From: Vagococcus luciliae
GTDB lineage: Bacteria; Bacillota; Bacilli; Lactobacillales; Vagococcaceae
DNA: 64,000 bases
Direction of reading: 5' to 3'
Assembly (NCBI RefSeq): GCF_024637875.1
Contig: NZ_CP102451.1
Coordinates: 1,925,001-1,989,000, forward strand
Below the pieces are notes generated by a model that saw nothing but the letters and a program-made list of their open reading frames with translations, was not told the origin of the DNA and ran no database searches. Shown one piece after another: positions 17,022 to 26,122 of the stretch. The position numbers and the translations under genes were made by a program. How positions within the stretch are numbered: position 1 is the stretch's first letter; every line of letters begins with the position of its first letter.

Positions 17022-17357
17022 ATGCCTAAAAAAACTATCCTAACTTTACTTTTTTCATACTTCTTTGTTCCAACTTATTATATTATTACAAAAAAACCTA
17101 TCACAAAAATAACCTTATCTAATGGGTATTTTTTACTAGCCTTACTTTTTTTAATTATTTCAGTAATCATTATCGTACTCTCCTCTGGTTTTTTTGATCG
17201 ATTTCAAGAGCAAATGCACCAGTTAATTCATCGTAAAAAAAATAGAGAAAAGGAAGAGTTCACTCCCTTTTCTACGACATTCTCTTTTTCTCCAACTTAT
17301 TGGTTAATAGTTGGTATAGTCCTAGGAGCTAGCAGTTTCCTACTAATAATTTTCTAG
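17022..17357 (+). CDS. Small membrane protein of unknown function (DUF3899-like)
   Basis: A 111-residue protein with three hydrophobic segments: about 5-20, 30-55 and 88-111, and a charged cytoplasmic loop (RKKNREKEE) before the last one. It resembles the DUF3899 small membrane family, which I recall near oligopeptide transporter genes; I am not sure of this. A GTG at 17013 is also in frame, but the ATG at 17022 is better placed after a weak AAGTGG site. It lies on the plus strand between oppA and oppB, both on the minus strand, with its own promoter. No function can be assigned. Confidence 0.6.
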   Translation: MPKKTILTLLFSYFFVPTYYIITKKPITKITLSNGYFLLALLFLIISVIIIVLSSGFFDRFQEQMHQLIHRKKNREKEEFTPFSTTFSFSPTYWLIVGIVLGASSFLLIIF

Positions 17358-17390
17358 TCTAAGTAGTCTAGTGATTGATCTATCATTAGG

Positions 17391-19052
17391 CTATTTTACT
17401 TTGTATGCCCATTTATAATCATAACGAGCGCCTGCTGGATGAACCACTACATTTTTAATTTTTGGTGATCTTAAATGTGCTTCAGCAGATTGGATTAATG
17501 GAATCATTCCCATATCTTCCAGGATAATATCTTCAGCATCAACCATATCTTGCCAACGTTTTTCTGGATCCGATACGTCTGTTACACTTGCTGCTTCTAC
17601 TTTTTTGTCATATTCAGTATTTGAGTATTTTCCTCTATTATATGAACTTCCTGTAACAAATAAATCAACAAAACTACTTGGATCAGCATAATCTGCTACC
17701 CAACCACCATACACTGTGCTAAAATCACCGGAGTTAGAACGATCTAAACGAACTGCAAAAGGGACTGGACTTAATTCAACGCTTAAACCATCTAACTCAT
17801 CTTCAAGTGATCCTTTAATAAATTCAGTCGCTTTTTTAGTCGAATCATCATCTGAAGATAAAATACCTATTTCAAATTTATCTTTTCCTAATTCTTTTTT
17901 CGCTTTTTCCCAATAATCTTTTGCTTTTGTTGCATCATAAGAAACTTTATTCTTTGTTTCCTTTGTAAAATCTTTTTTAGTTGTCGGACTATCAGCGACA
18001 CCATCTGGAACCAATCCTTCAGCAGCCACAGAACCATCTGATAAAATTTGAGTAGCTAATGCTTCACGATTAATTGAATAAGCTATTGCTTTTCTGAAAT
18101 TTTCATTTTTAAAAGGTGAATCTTTTTTATCTTGATTTAACTCTAAATACCGAACACCCGCTTGTTTGTCAGTCACAAAATCTGGACTATTAGCCATTTG
18201 CTGTGCTAACTCTCCATTCAGTTTAATATCTTCAACTTGTCCATCTTCATAAAGACTTAAACTAGTTGCATCAGATTTAACCACACTTACTTTAATCTTA
18301 TCTAACTTCACATTGTCCTTATCCCAATACGTATCATTTTTTTCATATGACCACTCTGTGTCTGTACCAGGTCCATCAAATTCTGCTAGCACAAAGGGAC
18401 CATTATATACAGCATTTTCACTTGTTGCAGCATATTTATCTCCATATTTTTCAACAATATCTTGACGTTGTGGTAAGAATGTAGAAAATGATAGTAACTT
18501 TTCAAAATAAGGAGTTGGTCTTTCTAAAGTAATTTCTAATTCATAATCTCCAACAGCTTTAATACCTAACTCACTCTTATCTTTTTTACCAGCCGTGATT
18601 GCTTCTGCATTTTTAACTGCTCCATGTAAGTAAGCATATTCGGACTGAGTTTTTGGATCAACAGTTCGTTGCCAACCATAAACATAATCTTTTGCTGTAA
18701 CTGGCTCTCCATCTGACCATTTTGAGTCTTCACGAAGCTTCACCTTATACGTTAGACCATCTTCACTAATTTTTACTTTTTCTTTTGCACCAGCTGGTTC
18801 TAACTCTTGTTTATCATTTAACCTGTAAATTCCTTCGTAAACGTTATTTAAAGCAACAGAACTAATTACATCTGTACTCAAGGATAAATCAGCCGTAGGC
18901 ATCTCTTGTGGTACATTTACTGTAAAAACTTGTTCATCTGCTAATTCCTCTTTCCCACTTGTGCTATCTTCAGTTTTTGCTGTATCATTTCCACAAGCCG
19001 CTAACGCTAAAACTGTTACTGACATTAATAAATACTTCATTTTCTTTTTCAT
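17391..19052 (-). CDS. oppA: Oligopeptide-binding lipoprotein OppA
   Basis: The 553-residue solute-binding protein starts with a lipoprotein signal peptide with lipobox LAAC (Cys20) and continues as a family 5 extracellular substrate-binding protein. Typical stretches are DLSLSTDVISSVALNNVYEG, VKLREDSKWSDGEPVTAKDY, FRKAIAYSINREAL and GGWVADYADPSSFVDLF. GGGGGAG precedes the ATG at 19052. It presents peptides to OppBCDF, encoded downstream on the same strand beyond the small antisense gene. It has its own promoter upstream. Confidence 0.93.
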   Translation of the reverse strand: MKKKMKYLLMSVTVLALAACGNDTAKTEDSTSGKEELADEQVFTVNVPQEMPTADLSLSTDVISSVALNNVYEGIYRLNDKQELEPAGAKEKVKISEDGLTYKVKLREDSKWSDGEPVTAKDYVYGWQRTVDPKTQSEYAYLHGAVKNAEAITAGKKDKSELGIKAVGDYELEITLERPTPYFEKLLSFSTFLPQRQDIVEKYGDKYAATSENAVYNGPFVLAEFDGPGTDTEWSYEKNDTYWDKDNVKLDKIKVSVVKSDATSLSLYEDGQVEDIKLNGELAQQMANSPDFVTDKQAGVRYLELNQDKKDSPFKNENFRKAIAYSINREALATQILSDGSVAAEGLVPDGVADSPTTKKDFTKETKNKVSYDATKAKDYWEKAKKELGKDKFEIGILSSDDDSTKKATEFIKGSLEDELDGLSVELSPVPFAVRLDRSNSGDFSTVYGGWVADYADPSSFVDLFVTGSSYNRGKYSNTEYDKKVEAASVTDVSDPEKRWQDMVDAEDIILEDMGMIPLIQSAEAHLRSPKIKNVVVHPAGARYDYKWAYKVK

Positions 19053-19111
19053 CTAGTGCTCCCCCTTTTTAAATTAAAAATAAATTAGATTATTCTAATA
19101 ATATAATGAAT

Positions 19112-19140
19112 ATAATATATGATTGTGATGATAAAATCAA
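19112..19140 (-). promoter_or_regulatory. Candidate oppA promoter
   Basis: On the minus strand TTGATT (19135-19140) and TATTAT (19112-19117) are separated by 17 bases, about 60 bases before the oppA ATG. Confidence 0.5.
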
Positions 19141-19227
19141 TGATATTTCAAATTTAATTTATAAGAGATTTATTTTACTATATTAAAAGACTTTTAAATA
19201 ATCATTTAGCATAGCATTTCATTTCAT

Positions 19228-19287
19228 AAATAATAAAACTTTCGGCAAAATGAATGTAAACTCATTTTGCCGAAAGTTTTATTATTT
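19228..19287 (-). terminator. Long 26-bp stem hairpin after manO
   Basis: A perfect 26-bp inverted repeat (19228-19253 with 19262-19287) encloses an 8-base loop and overlaps the last codons of the DUF956 gene. T-rich sequence follows on the minus strand. The stem is unusually long for an ordinary terminator. It also separates the PTS operon from oppA. Confidence 0.8.
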
Positions 19288-19659
19288 ATTCTTACCAAAT
19301 TTTGCTCTAATCCCCCGTTTAACAACATCCATAAATCCAAGCGATTGAACCATTCTTTCTGGATTAACATACTCTCTTATAGCACGTAAGACCATTTTAG
19401 GTTTTTTAGAAGAAAAAGTATAGGTTCCATTTTTTTTAGTCTGAATAGCATATCTTGGAATCCATTTACCTTTAAACATAACAGAAGCAATAACATAATC
19501 AACTTCTTCCCAAGGTATTTGAATAAATTTTCTTGGATCACGTCCATGATAAAATTCAAACCCCTTATCACCTATCATAATCTCCCCATAATCTGTCAAA
19601 CCAGTAAATGCTGTTGCATCTATTACTAAATCGATTTTTGTATTAAGAGACTGAACCAT
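19282..19659 (-). CDS. manO: ManO, DUF956-family protein of the mannose PTS operon
   Basis: A 125-residue soluble protein of the DUF956 family, which is found at the end of mannose PTS operons in lactic acid bacteria and is often called ManO. Characteristic stretches are ATAFTGLTDYGEIMIGDKGFEFY, FIQIPWEEVDYV and KGKWIPRYAI; the fold is likely beta-rich (PH-like). An upstream ATG at 19683 is in frame, but the AAAGGAAGTG site points to the ATG at 19659. A terminator hairpin lies between the IID gene and this one, so its expression is probably lower than that of the transporter. Its role as regulator of the system is suggested, not proven. Confidence 0.85.
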   Translation of the reverse strand: MVQSLNTKIDLVIDATAFTGLTDYGEIMIGDKGFEFYHGRDPRKFIQIPWEEVDYVIASVMFKGKWIPRYAIQTKKNGTYTFSSKKPKMVLRAIREYVNPERMVQSLGFMDVVKRGIRAKFGKNK

Positions 19660-19719
19660 CAAGTCACTTCCTTTACTTTTCACTTTTCTTTTAACACTAT
19701 ATCAAAAAATAGCTACTAT

Positions 19720-19749
19720 TTAAAAAAAGAGGCCTATATAAGACCTCTT
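19720..19749 (-). terminator. Terminator between manZ and manO
   Basis: An 8-bp stem (19727-19734 with 19742-19749) with a 7-base loop, followed by seven Ts on the minus strand. It would limit transcription into manO. Confidence 0.75.
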
Positions 19750-19761
19750 AAAACTTATTTT

Positions 19762-20673
19762 TTATAGTAACCCAATCACATGACCTAAGATACCAACAAC
19801 GAATAAACCGATGATAATAACAATTGGACTTACTTTTTTCTTAAGTAACCACATACAGAAGAATGTTAATAATAATGGTGCTAAACCTGGAATTAATTGA
19901 TCCAGGTTATTTTGTAATGTTGTCACTTTAACATCACTTAACGCTCTACCTTGTGCGACTTCTTCAAAAGCTTGTCTAACGCCTGCCATACCACTTGGTA
20001 GATTAGCCCAATCAACAAAAGCTCCTTTATCAAGAGGCACTTTGGAAACAATTGGTTTAAAGTCTATTGATACCCAACGTTCTACTAAGGCTGCTAAGAC
20101 AAACATCCCTAAAATAGAAGCACCTTTTGTCACATCTTGTAATAAACCACCTGATAAGTCATCTGTAATTTTTGATCCAGCACGGTAACCAAATTCTTGT
20201 GTGTACCACATAAATCCCCAACGAATTAAGTTCCAAGCCACAAAGAAAATAATTGGACCAAGAATACTACCACCTAATGCAAGAGATGCACCAAGCGCTC
20301 CAAGCATTGGACGTAGCGTAAACCAGAAAACAGGATCTCCAACACCGGCTAATGGTCCCATCATCCCAACTTTAACCCCTTGAATTGCCACGTCATCAAT
20401 TTCAGATCCATTAGCTCTTTCTTCTTCTAAAGCCAATGTTACACCTAAAATAGGAGAAGCAATATATGGATGTGTGTTAAAGAATTCTAAGTGACGTTTT
20501 AATGCGTCTGATTGTTCTTCTTTTGTTTTGTATAATTTTTTGATTGCTGGAATCATTGAGAATGCCCAACCACCATTTTGCATACGTTCATAGTTCCAAG
20601 AACCTTGGATAAATGTTGAACGCCAAGCAACAGTCAAGCGATCTTTTTTTGATAGTTCTATCTTTTCTGCCAT
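19762..20673 (-). CDS. manZ: Mannose PTS subunit IID
   Basis: The 303-residue membrane subunit forms, with IIC, the transport domain of the mannose/glucose PTS. It shows the family start with WRSTFIQGSWNYERMQNGGWAFSM, the GVKVGMMGPLAGVGDPVFWFTLRP motif and C-terminal membrane helices (about 255-300). AGGAGG lies upstream of the ATG at 20673. In relatives the Man-PTS IIC/IID pair is also the receptor for class IIa bacteriocins. Last gene before the internal terminator. Confidence 0.95.
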   Translation of the reverse strand: MAEKIELSKKDRLTVAWRSTFIQGSWNYERMQNGGWAFSMIPAIKKLYKTKEEQSDALKRHLEFFNTHPYIASPILGVTLALEEERANGSEIDDVAIQGVKVGMMGPLAGVGDPVFWFTLRPMLGALGASLALGGSILGPIIFFVAWNLIRWGFMWYTQEFGYRAGSKITDDLSGGLLQDVTKGASILGMFVLAALVERWVSIDFKPIVSKVPLDKGAFVDWANLPSGMAGVRQAFEEVAQGRALSDVKVTTLQNNLDQLIPGLAPLLLTFFCMWLLKKKVSPIVIIIGLFVVGILGHVIGLL

Positions 20674-20691
20674 TTTTTCTTTCCTCCTAAA

Positions 20692-21510
20692 TTAGTAATC
20701 ATTTAAAATATCGCCTAATGGGTCACCTGTGTTACTTCCTCCACCTGAAGATGAAGAACCACCCATTTTAGATAAGTTAATATAAATTAACGCAAATGCC
20801 ACACCTAATGCACCTAATCCCATTAACGTAATATCAGAAACTGCGGCAATAACAAATCCCATTGCAAAGAATGGCCATACCTCTTTTGTTGCCATCATGT
20901 TAATAACCATAGCGTAACCTACCGCTACAACCATTCCCCCACCAATTGCCATACCTTCAGTTAACCAAGCTGGCATTGATTCTAAAAAGTGTTGCACCGT
21001 TTCAGCTGGAATAAATAAAAGTGCTGCAGCTGGAATGGCAATACGAATTCCTTGCATACATACAGCCATAATGTGTAAGCGTTCAATTTTACCCATATTT
21101 CCTTCTTCGGCTGCTTTATCCATCATATGAACGATTGGTACAGCTAATGTACGGACAATCATTGTTAAGAATAATCCAGCGACTGCTAATGGAATAGCGA
21201 CTGCGATTGATGATGACACTGCATCTTTAACAGAAATTGATTGAGCTCCTAATGCTTTAACTAAAATAATAGCAGATGCTACTGAAGCAAGTGCTGCATC
21301 TGGTGCCACTGCTGCTCCAATATTTGCCCAACCTAGAGCGATCATTTGTAATGATCCTCCTAAAAGAATTCCTGCTTCCAAGTGACCTGTAACTAATCCA
21401 ATTAATGTACATGCAATCAATGGTTGATGAAATTGAAATTCATCTAAAATACCTTCCATACCTGCGAAAAAGGCTACAATAATAACTAAAATGACTGATA
21501 TAACAGACAT
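20692..21510 (-). CDS. manY: Mannose PTS subunit IIC
   Basis: This 272-residue polytopic protein binds and moves the sugar. Typical features include FFAGMEGILDEFQFHQPL near the N-terminus, GSLQMIALGWANIGAAVAPD and LGALGVAFALIY near the C-terminus, followed by a serine/glycine-rich tail. AGGAGG precedes the ATG at 21510. It lies between IIAB and IID, with short spacers, and belongs to the sigma-54-dependent operon. Confidence 0.95.
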   Translation of the reverse strand: MSVISVILVIIVAFFAGMEGILDEFQFHQPLIACTLIGLVTGHLEAGILLGGSLQMIALGWANIGAAVAPDAALASVASAIILVKALGAQSISVKDAVSSSIAVAIPLAVAGLFLTMIVRTLAVPIVHMMDKAAEEGNMGKIERLHIMAVCMQGIRIAIPAAALLFIPAETVQHFLESMPAWLTEGMAIGGGMVVAVGYAMVINMMATKEVWPFFAMGFVIAAVSDITLMGLGALGVAFALIYINLSKMGGSSSSGGGSNTGDPLGDILNDY

Positions 21511-21531
21511 GATATCCCTCCTATAAATGTT

Positions 21532-22518
21532 TTATTTTCCTAAATCAGTTTTTGCTTTTTTAACCAACTCATCCATATTAGCTCGTGAATCATTTGGTAC
21601 TTTACGAACATCAAATTTAACACCATCAGCTTTTAATTGCTCAAAAGCTTTAACGTCATCTTGTCCCATAGAAAGGACTTTATTTACTACAACTTTTCCA
21701 ACAGAGTGGGCAAGTGACCCAACATTTACTTCGTCAATCTTCACGCCACCATCAATAACACGAACAACATCTGCCGGATTTTCAAATAACAATAACGCAC
21801 GTGTTCCACCAAAACGTGGATCTTTTGCAATTTCTATCATTTTTTTCACGGGAATAACATTTGCTTTTACTCCTGGTGGTGCTGCTTGTTCGATTAGTTT
21901 CTTACGTAAATCATCTTTTGCAACTGAATCCGATACCACAATGATACGTGTTGGATTGGTTGCTTTTGTCCAAGCTGTTGCCACCTGACCATGTAATAAT
22001 CGTGAATCAATACGTGCCAACACAAATTTGATTTTCCCATCACCAATGACTGTTCCTGGTGGGATTGAACCCATTTGTGCTTCTGGTTGAGCAACTTCAT
22101 TTTTCTCTTCTTCTGGTTCAAGTTCTTCTGGGCGAACTTTGATTCCATCTTTTCCTGTTGTTACAATTTGAGACGCGATTTTATGAGCGCTTGTTTCTGA
22201 TAATCTCATCGCATATGCTTCAATTAACATTGGTAAGTTTAATCCGCTGACAATTGCCCAATGGTCCTTATGTTCTTCAAATAGTGTATTTGCTTGATTA
22301 AATGGTGTACCTCCCCATAAATCAACTAAAAAAAGGACTTCCTCTTGCTGATCAAATGTGTCAATTGCTTCGATAATTTTTCTTTTAACATCATCTGGAC
22401 CTTCACTAGGCATCAATGTAACGGCTTTAACATTTTCTTGTTCACCAAAAATCATTGAACCAGATTGCAAGATTCCTTTAGCAAACTCACCATGACTTGC
22501 TAAAATAATTCCAACCAT
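21532..22518 (-). CDS. manX: Mannose PTS subunit IIAB
   Basis: A 328-residue cytoplasmic phosphocarrier. The IIA domain (about 1-125) has its phosphorylated histidine at His9 (ASHGEF), and the IIB domain (about 163-328) at His176 (RLLHGQVATAW); an acidic, proline-rich linker joins them. Phosphate passes from HPr to IIA, IIB and then sugar. AGGAGG precedes the ATG at 22518. The gene follows a separate IIB gene, giving the operon two IIB domains. Confidence 0.95.
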   Translation of the reverse strand: MVGIILASHGEFAKGILQSGSMIFGEQENVKAVTLMPSEGPDDVKRKIIEAIDTFDQQEEVLFLVDLWGGTPFNQANTLFEEHKDHWAIVSGLNLPMLIEAYAMRLSETSAHKIASQIVTTGKDGIKVRPEELEPEEEKNEVAQPEAQMGSIPPGTVIGDGKIKFVLARIDSRLLHGQVATAWTKATNPTRIIVVSDSVAKDDLRKKLIEQAAPPGVKANVIPVKKMIEIAKDPRFGGTRALLLFENPADVVRVIDGGVKIDEVNVGSLAHSVGKVVVNKVLSMGQDDVKAFEQLKADGVKFDVRKVPNDSRANMDELVKKAKTDLGK

Positions 22519-22535
22519 ATTTGTGACCTCCTATT

Positions 22536-23051
22536 TTATATCATTTTCTTTTTGTCAGTTTTTAATTGATTCTTTTTTAATAAATGAATCAAATCAACAG
22601 GACTATCAGAAACAACTTTTCTGACATCAATAGTTATTCCTTGATTACTTAAAAAAACAAAAGCTTCCTCATCTTTGTCATCTATTGCCACAGCGTTGGT
22701 TATCATATGTTTACCAGTTTGATAACTCATTCCACCAACATTGAGTGTTTCAATTTTCACACCAGATTCTACCACTTTTTTAACGTCTGAAGGATTCGTA
22801 AATAATAGCATTGCTTTAATAGAATCATTAAATCGTGGATCATGATAGATTTCTATCATTTTTTTCACTGGAATCACATTAACAACAATGTTAGGTGGTG
22901 CTGCTTGAATAAGTAATGTTTTTCTAAGGGCATCCTGTGCCACATCATCACTAACAACAAGAATACGATTTATTTTTGAATGTTTTGTCCAGACTGTAGC
23001 AACCTGTCCATGAATCAATCTGTCATCAATACGAACTAATCGAATATCCAT
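22536..23051 (-). CDS. Stand-alone mannose-family PTS subunit IIB
   Basis: The 171-residue protein is a complete IIB domain (phosphorylated His14 in RLIHGQVATVW), closely resembling the IIB half of the IIAB protein downstream. AGGAGG lies just before the ATG at 23051; longer in-frame starts up to 23120 would run through the sigma-54 promoter and are rejected. It is the first gene of the PTS operon. E. faecalis has the same arrangement (mptBACD), so an additional IIB that phosphorylates the regulator ManR is possible. That role is inference. Confidence 0.92.
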   Translation of the reverse strand: MDIRLVRIDDRLIHGQVATVWTKHSKINRILVVSDDVAQDALRKTLLIQAAPPNIVVNVIPVKKMIEIYHDPRFNDSIKAMLLFTNPSDVKKVVESGVKIETLNVGGMSYQTGKHMITNAVAIDDKDEEAFVFLSNQGITIDVRKVVSDSPVDLIHLLKKNQLKTDKKKMI

Positions 23052-23095
23052 ATGATGCCTCCTTTTCTTCATTTTAAACATTCTATAAATATATA

Positions 23096-23112
23096 AGCAA
23101 AATTCATGCCAA
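23096..23112 (-). promoter_or_regulatory. Sigma-54 (-24/-12) promoter of the mannose PTS operon
   Basis: The minus strand reads TTGGCATGAATTTTGCT, a near-perfect match to the RpoN consensus with invariant GG and GC separated by ten bases. It lies 45 bases before the IIB start, and the sigma-54 activator ManR is encoded immediately upstream. Confidence 0.93.
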
Positions 23113-23145
23113 CTTTTCAAAAAACTATTAAATCAGTTAATAAAG

Positions 23146-23179
23146 CACAAAAAAGATACACTTAGAACAGTGTATCTTT
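23146..23179 (-). terminator. Terminator of manR
   Basis: An 11-bp perfect stem (23152-23162 with 23169-23179), 6-base loop and six Ts on the minus strand, directly after the manR stop. Confidence 0.9.
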
Positions 23180-23191
23180 AGTGTATATATA

Positions 23192-26005
23192 CTATAAACT
23201 TAATTGATTCTCTATAATATTGACAACATACACTAACTCATCATTTGGTATTTCTAGCTGAAACAATTGTTCTAATAAACTTAGACTTGATTTTAATGAA
23301 TCAATATAGTTCTTGTTCTCTAATTGATTTAATTCTGAGGTAGTTGCTGACAGCGTATCATTTCTTAATATGCGTTCAACCATTCCAGATAAGTGCATGG
23401 TTAAAGAGATATAAAAAGAATACTCTTTTTTATTTGATAAAATATTTCGATCAACCTTCTGACAAATTGTCCACAATGGCTCAATTAATTTAGTCGCATT
23501 AATAAAAGTGTAATAATCATTAATATAATCTACACATGTTTTTTTAGCCTTATCTTCAGTTAACGTAAATTCTTCGTCAGATGTAAATGTATGAGATACG
23601 ATATTTCCAATAAATGACGGACCTTCTTTAGAAAATAGTTGATCCATTGTAATAAACGGAACGGATAAATTAGGATTCTTAATTCCTGTACTTGCTAATA
23701 AATGGTATTTTTCCTGTACCAATGGTAATGTCGTTTCTAAATCTACTATTGACATTGTGATTACGTCAATATCTTCTTCCATATATAAAGTAAGGTAATC
23801 ATTGATTAATTCCTTCATTCGCTGTGCTGTCCCTTGCCCCGATGCACAAATAGCCAATATTGCTTGTGGTTTGTCCTTTTCAACGCTTACTTCAGATGTA
23901 TCCTTTGCATGGTATCCGTGAAAATAACTTAGAGATTGATATAAATCTGTTAAATCTCCTTCAAGTAAACTCGCTTTTCTACCGGCTTCCAAAACTAATG
24001 CTGTTGTCACCATGTCAATAATTTTAACATTAATAGCAGTTTTTTCTTTTATATCCTCTGTAAAAGTTGTCAAAGATCCCATATCTACTAGCAACAATAC
24101 TCCGCTTCCTTCATCTACTTCACTTACTTCATGTATGACTTTATCTAATGCTTCAGTAGGAGACATGTCAAGAGGCATATCTACGGCACGAATATTATTT
24201 ACTTTTAACAGCTGACTGACAACTTCCACCATACTTGAAGCAGTACTTCTACCATGAGCTGCAACAACAATCCCTATTCTCCCATCCTTCGCTGATTCAT
24301 TTAAAGAAATCAACAAAACAGTTAAATAATTGATTTCAGATTGAGGCAATATAACCTGATGTTCCTCTTCAATAATTTGCTTAAACACTTTTGCCACATG
24401 ATGTTCTTTCGGATATGTTTCTATCATTTTAATGATATTTTCATCATTTCCAGTTTCTATTTGGATACCTTCTTTATAACGATTCAAAAAAGAGCTAATG
24501 TGAAGGCCAATTGCATATAAAAAATTTTGTTCAAATTTGTAACCTGCTTGTTCCACAGCGTATTGATACAACATACGCGTTGTTTTAATAACTTTACTAT
24601 CAATGATTTCTCCTAATTTATTTTCTGAATCAAAATTAAAGCCATGATTACGGTAAAATGATTTCAAGTGAACGTTAATATCCGTTGTAATAAAATGATT
24701 GATGGCTTCTTGGTTAAACCCATCTTCTTTTAATAATGCTGCTTTATCACCAATGATTTCATATAAATTATAAGGTAGTTCATAACTATCCCCTTCATAA
24801 GTCTCAAACGATTCATTAGGCGAAATTATCATTTTTGATTCTAATAACTGTGTCAACTCAGCCATTGTATGTCGATCACTGGCTAAATGTACGAGTCCTT
24901 CTTTTATCCCATCATTTAATTCATCCATCGTAATCGTGACATCCTGTTGATCCATGTGTTTTAAAAATGACTGTGCCGTGACAAGTTGAACATTCGATTT
25001 CAATTGCCCTACATTTCCATATGACACACTTCCAATCAATGCTTTTATCACGTCTTCCGTTAAAATAATTCGTCGATTAATACGTTGTGCTTCAATAATC
25101 ATCATATTTTTTACTAATTCGACTTTTTCTTTTGCACTTCTTTCCTTAAAGTTTGGAAGTTTAATAGTAATAGGAATTCGCCTAACAAATGTATTCAACA
25201 GAGCTGAGTTAGGGTCTTCTGTTGTGGCACAGATAATACGGACATTTGCTTCTCTTGTTTTAGTCGACTCTCCTAATTTTGAATATTTTCCATTATCCAT
25301 AAAATAAAAAATCATTTCTTGTCCCTCTGGTGGCAATCGATGAATTTCATCTAAAAATAAATACCCATTATTTGCTAAAGTCATCAAACCATCTTTTTCT
25401 TCATCTGCTCCTGTAAAAGCTCCCTTTATATGACCAAATAAATGACTCATTAATAATTCTGGATTACTAGCATAGTCTGCACAATTAAATACTACTAATT
25501 CTTTATTCTCATCTATTATCTGTTGCTGTTTAGCATATTGAAACATAGTATGAGCAAAGTAGGTTTTTCCAGATCCTGTTGGACCTGTAATCAAACAATT
25601 TAATCCATTTGGTGGATATAAAATAGCCGCTTTTGCTTGCATGATAGCATTCTTCATACTACCCTTAATGCCAATAATTCGTTTAAAAATATCATCAGAA
25701 TAAATTAAATTAGATTTAGAAAGTTTTGTCGCATCAGTTTCTTCTTGATAACTTGGAACATACTTTGATAGGGGTTCATGTTGAAAAATCGATTTGACAA
25801 CATATCTGACTGGCCTACCATCTAACTTTTCTACAATTCCTTCTCTTACTAATGTATTTAGATCTTTACTAGCATTACTACGCTGAATTTTTAAAAATTC
25901 AGCAACTTCTTTTGTTGTAACTCCAGATTCGCTAGCTAAATTGGTAGGGGAAAGATTCTTTGTTTGGTTAACAACATAATTATAAACCTGATCAATTCGT
26001 TTCAT
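23192..26005 (-). CDS. manR: Sigma-54-dependent PTS regulator ManR/LevR
   Basis: This 937-residue activator has an N-terminal helix-turn-helix (about 1-70), an AAA+ domain with Walker A GPTGSGKT (141-148), the sigma-54 contact motif GAFTGA (195-200) and Walker B YLFLDE (215-220), then a PRD (about 440-540), an IIA-Man-like domain with AAHGRST (about 560-690), an IIB-like domain with AICASGQGT, and a second PRD at the C-terminus. Phosphorylation of these domains by HPr and by the PTS subunits is known to tune LevR-type regulators. The ATG at 26005 follows AGGAGG. It is transcribed just upstream of the PTS operon that carries a -24/-12 promoter, its evident target. Confidence 0.95.
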   Translation of the reverse strand: MKRIDQVYNYVVNQTKNLSPTNLASESGVTTKEVAEFLKIQRSNASKDLNTLVREGIVEKLDGRPVRYVVKSIFQHEPLSKYVPSYQEETDATKLSKSNLIYSDDIFKRIIGIKGSMKNAIMQAKAAILYPPNGLNCLITGPTGSGKTYFAHTMFQYAKQQQIIDENKELVVFNCADYASNPELLMSHLFGHIKGAFTGADEEKDGLMTLANNGYLFLDEIHRLPPEGQEMIFYFMDNGKYSKLGESTKTREANVRIICATTEDPNSALLNTFVRRIPITIKLPNFKERSAKEKVELVKNMMIIEAQRINRRIILTEDVIKALIGSVSYGNVGQLKSNVQLVTAQSFLKHMDQQDVTITMDELNDGIKEGLVHLASDRHTMAELTQLLESKMIISPNESFETYEGDSYELPYNLYEIIGDKAALLKEDGFNQEAINHFITTDINVHLKSFYRNHGFNFDSENKLGEIIDSKVIKTTRMLYQYAVEQAGYKFEQNFLYAIGLHISSFLNRYKEGIQIETGNDENIIKMIETYPKEHHVAKVFKQIIEEEHQVILPQSEINYLTVLLISLNESAKDGRIGIVVAAHGRSTASSMVEVVSQLLKVNNIRAVDMPLDMSPTEALDKVIHEVSEVDEGSGVLLLVDMGSLTTFTEDIKEKTAINVKIIDMVTTALVLEAGRKASLLEGDLTDLYQSLSYFHGYHAKDTSEVSVEKDKPQAILAICASGQGTAQRMKELINDYLTLYMEEDIDVITMSIVDLETTLPLVQEKYHLLASTGIKNPNLSVPFITMDQLFSKEGPSFIGNIVSHTFTSDEEFTLTEDKAKKTCVDYINDYYTFINATKLIEPLWTICQKVDRNILSNKKEYSFYISLTMHLSGMVERILRNDTLSATTSELNQLENKNYIDSLKSSLSLLEQLFQLEIPNDELVYVVNIIENQLSL

Positions 26006-26020
26006 TTGTTTCCTCCTATA

Positions 26021-26058
26021 AATGATACACTAATATCATTGTATACTAGTGTATTATT
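26021..26058. promoter_or_regulatory. Inverted repeat in the manR promoter region
   Basis: Arms AATGATACACTA (26021-26032) and TAGTGTATTATT (26047-26058) pair at 11 of 12 positions. On the minus strand a TACAAT -10-like box lies inside the repeat with TTGCTG 16 bases upstream, so the repeat could be an operator of manR. Confidence 0.4.
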
Positions 26059-26122
26059 ACAGCAAAATTAAAATCGCTTTTTTATGTCTCTTTTATATAA
26101 AACGATTGTAAAAAAAACTAAT

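Noticed and set aside
23052-23120. Extension of the IIB gene to 23120
   Set aside because: It would include the sigma-54 promoter as coding sequence; the IIB domain and AGGAGG both start at 23051.
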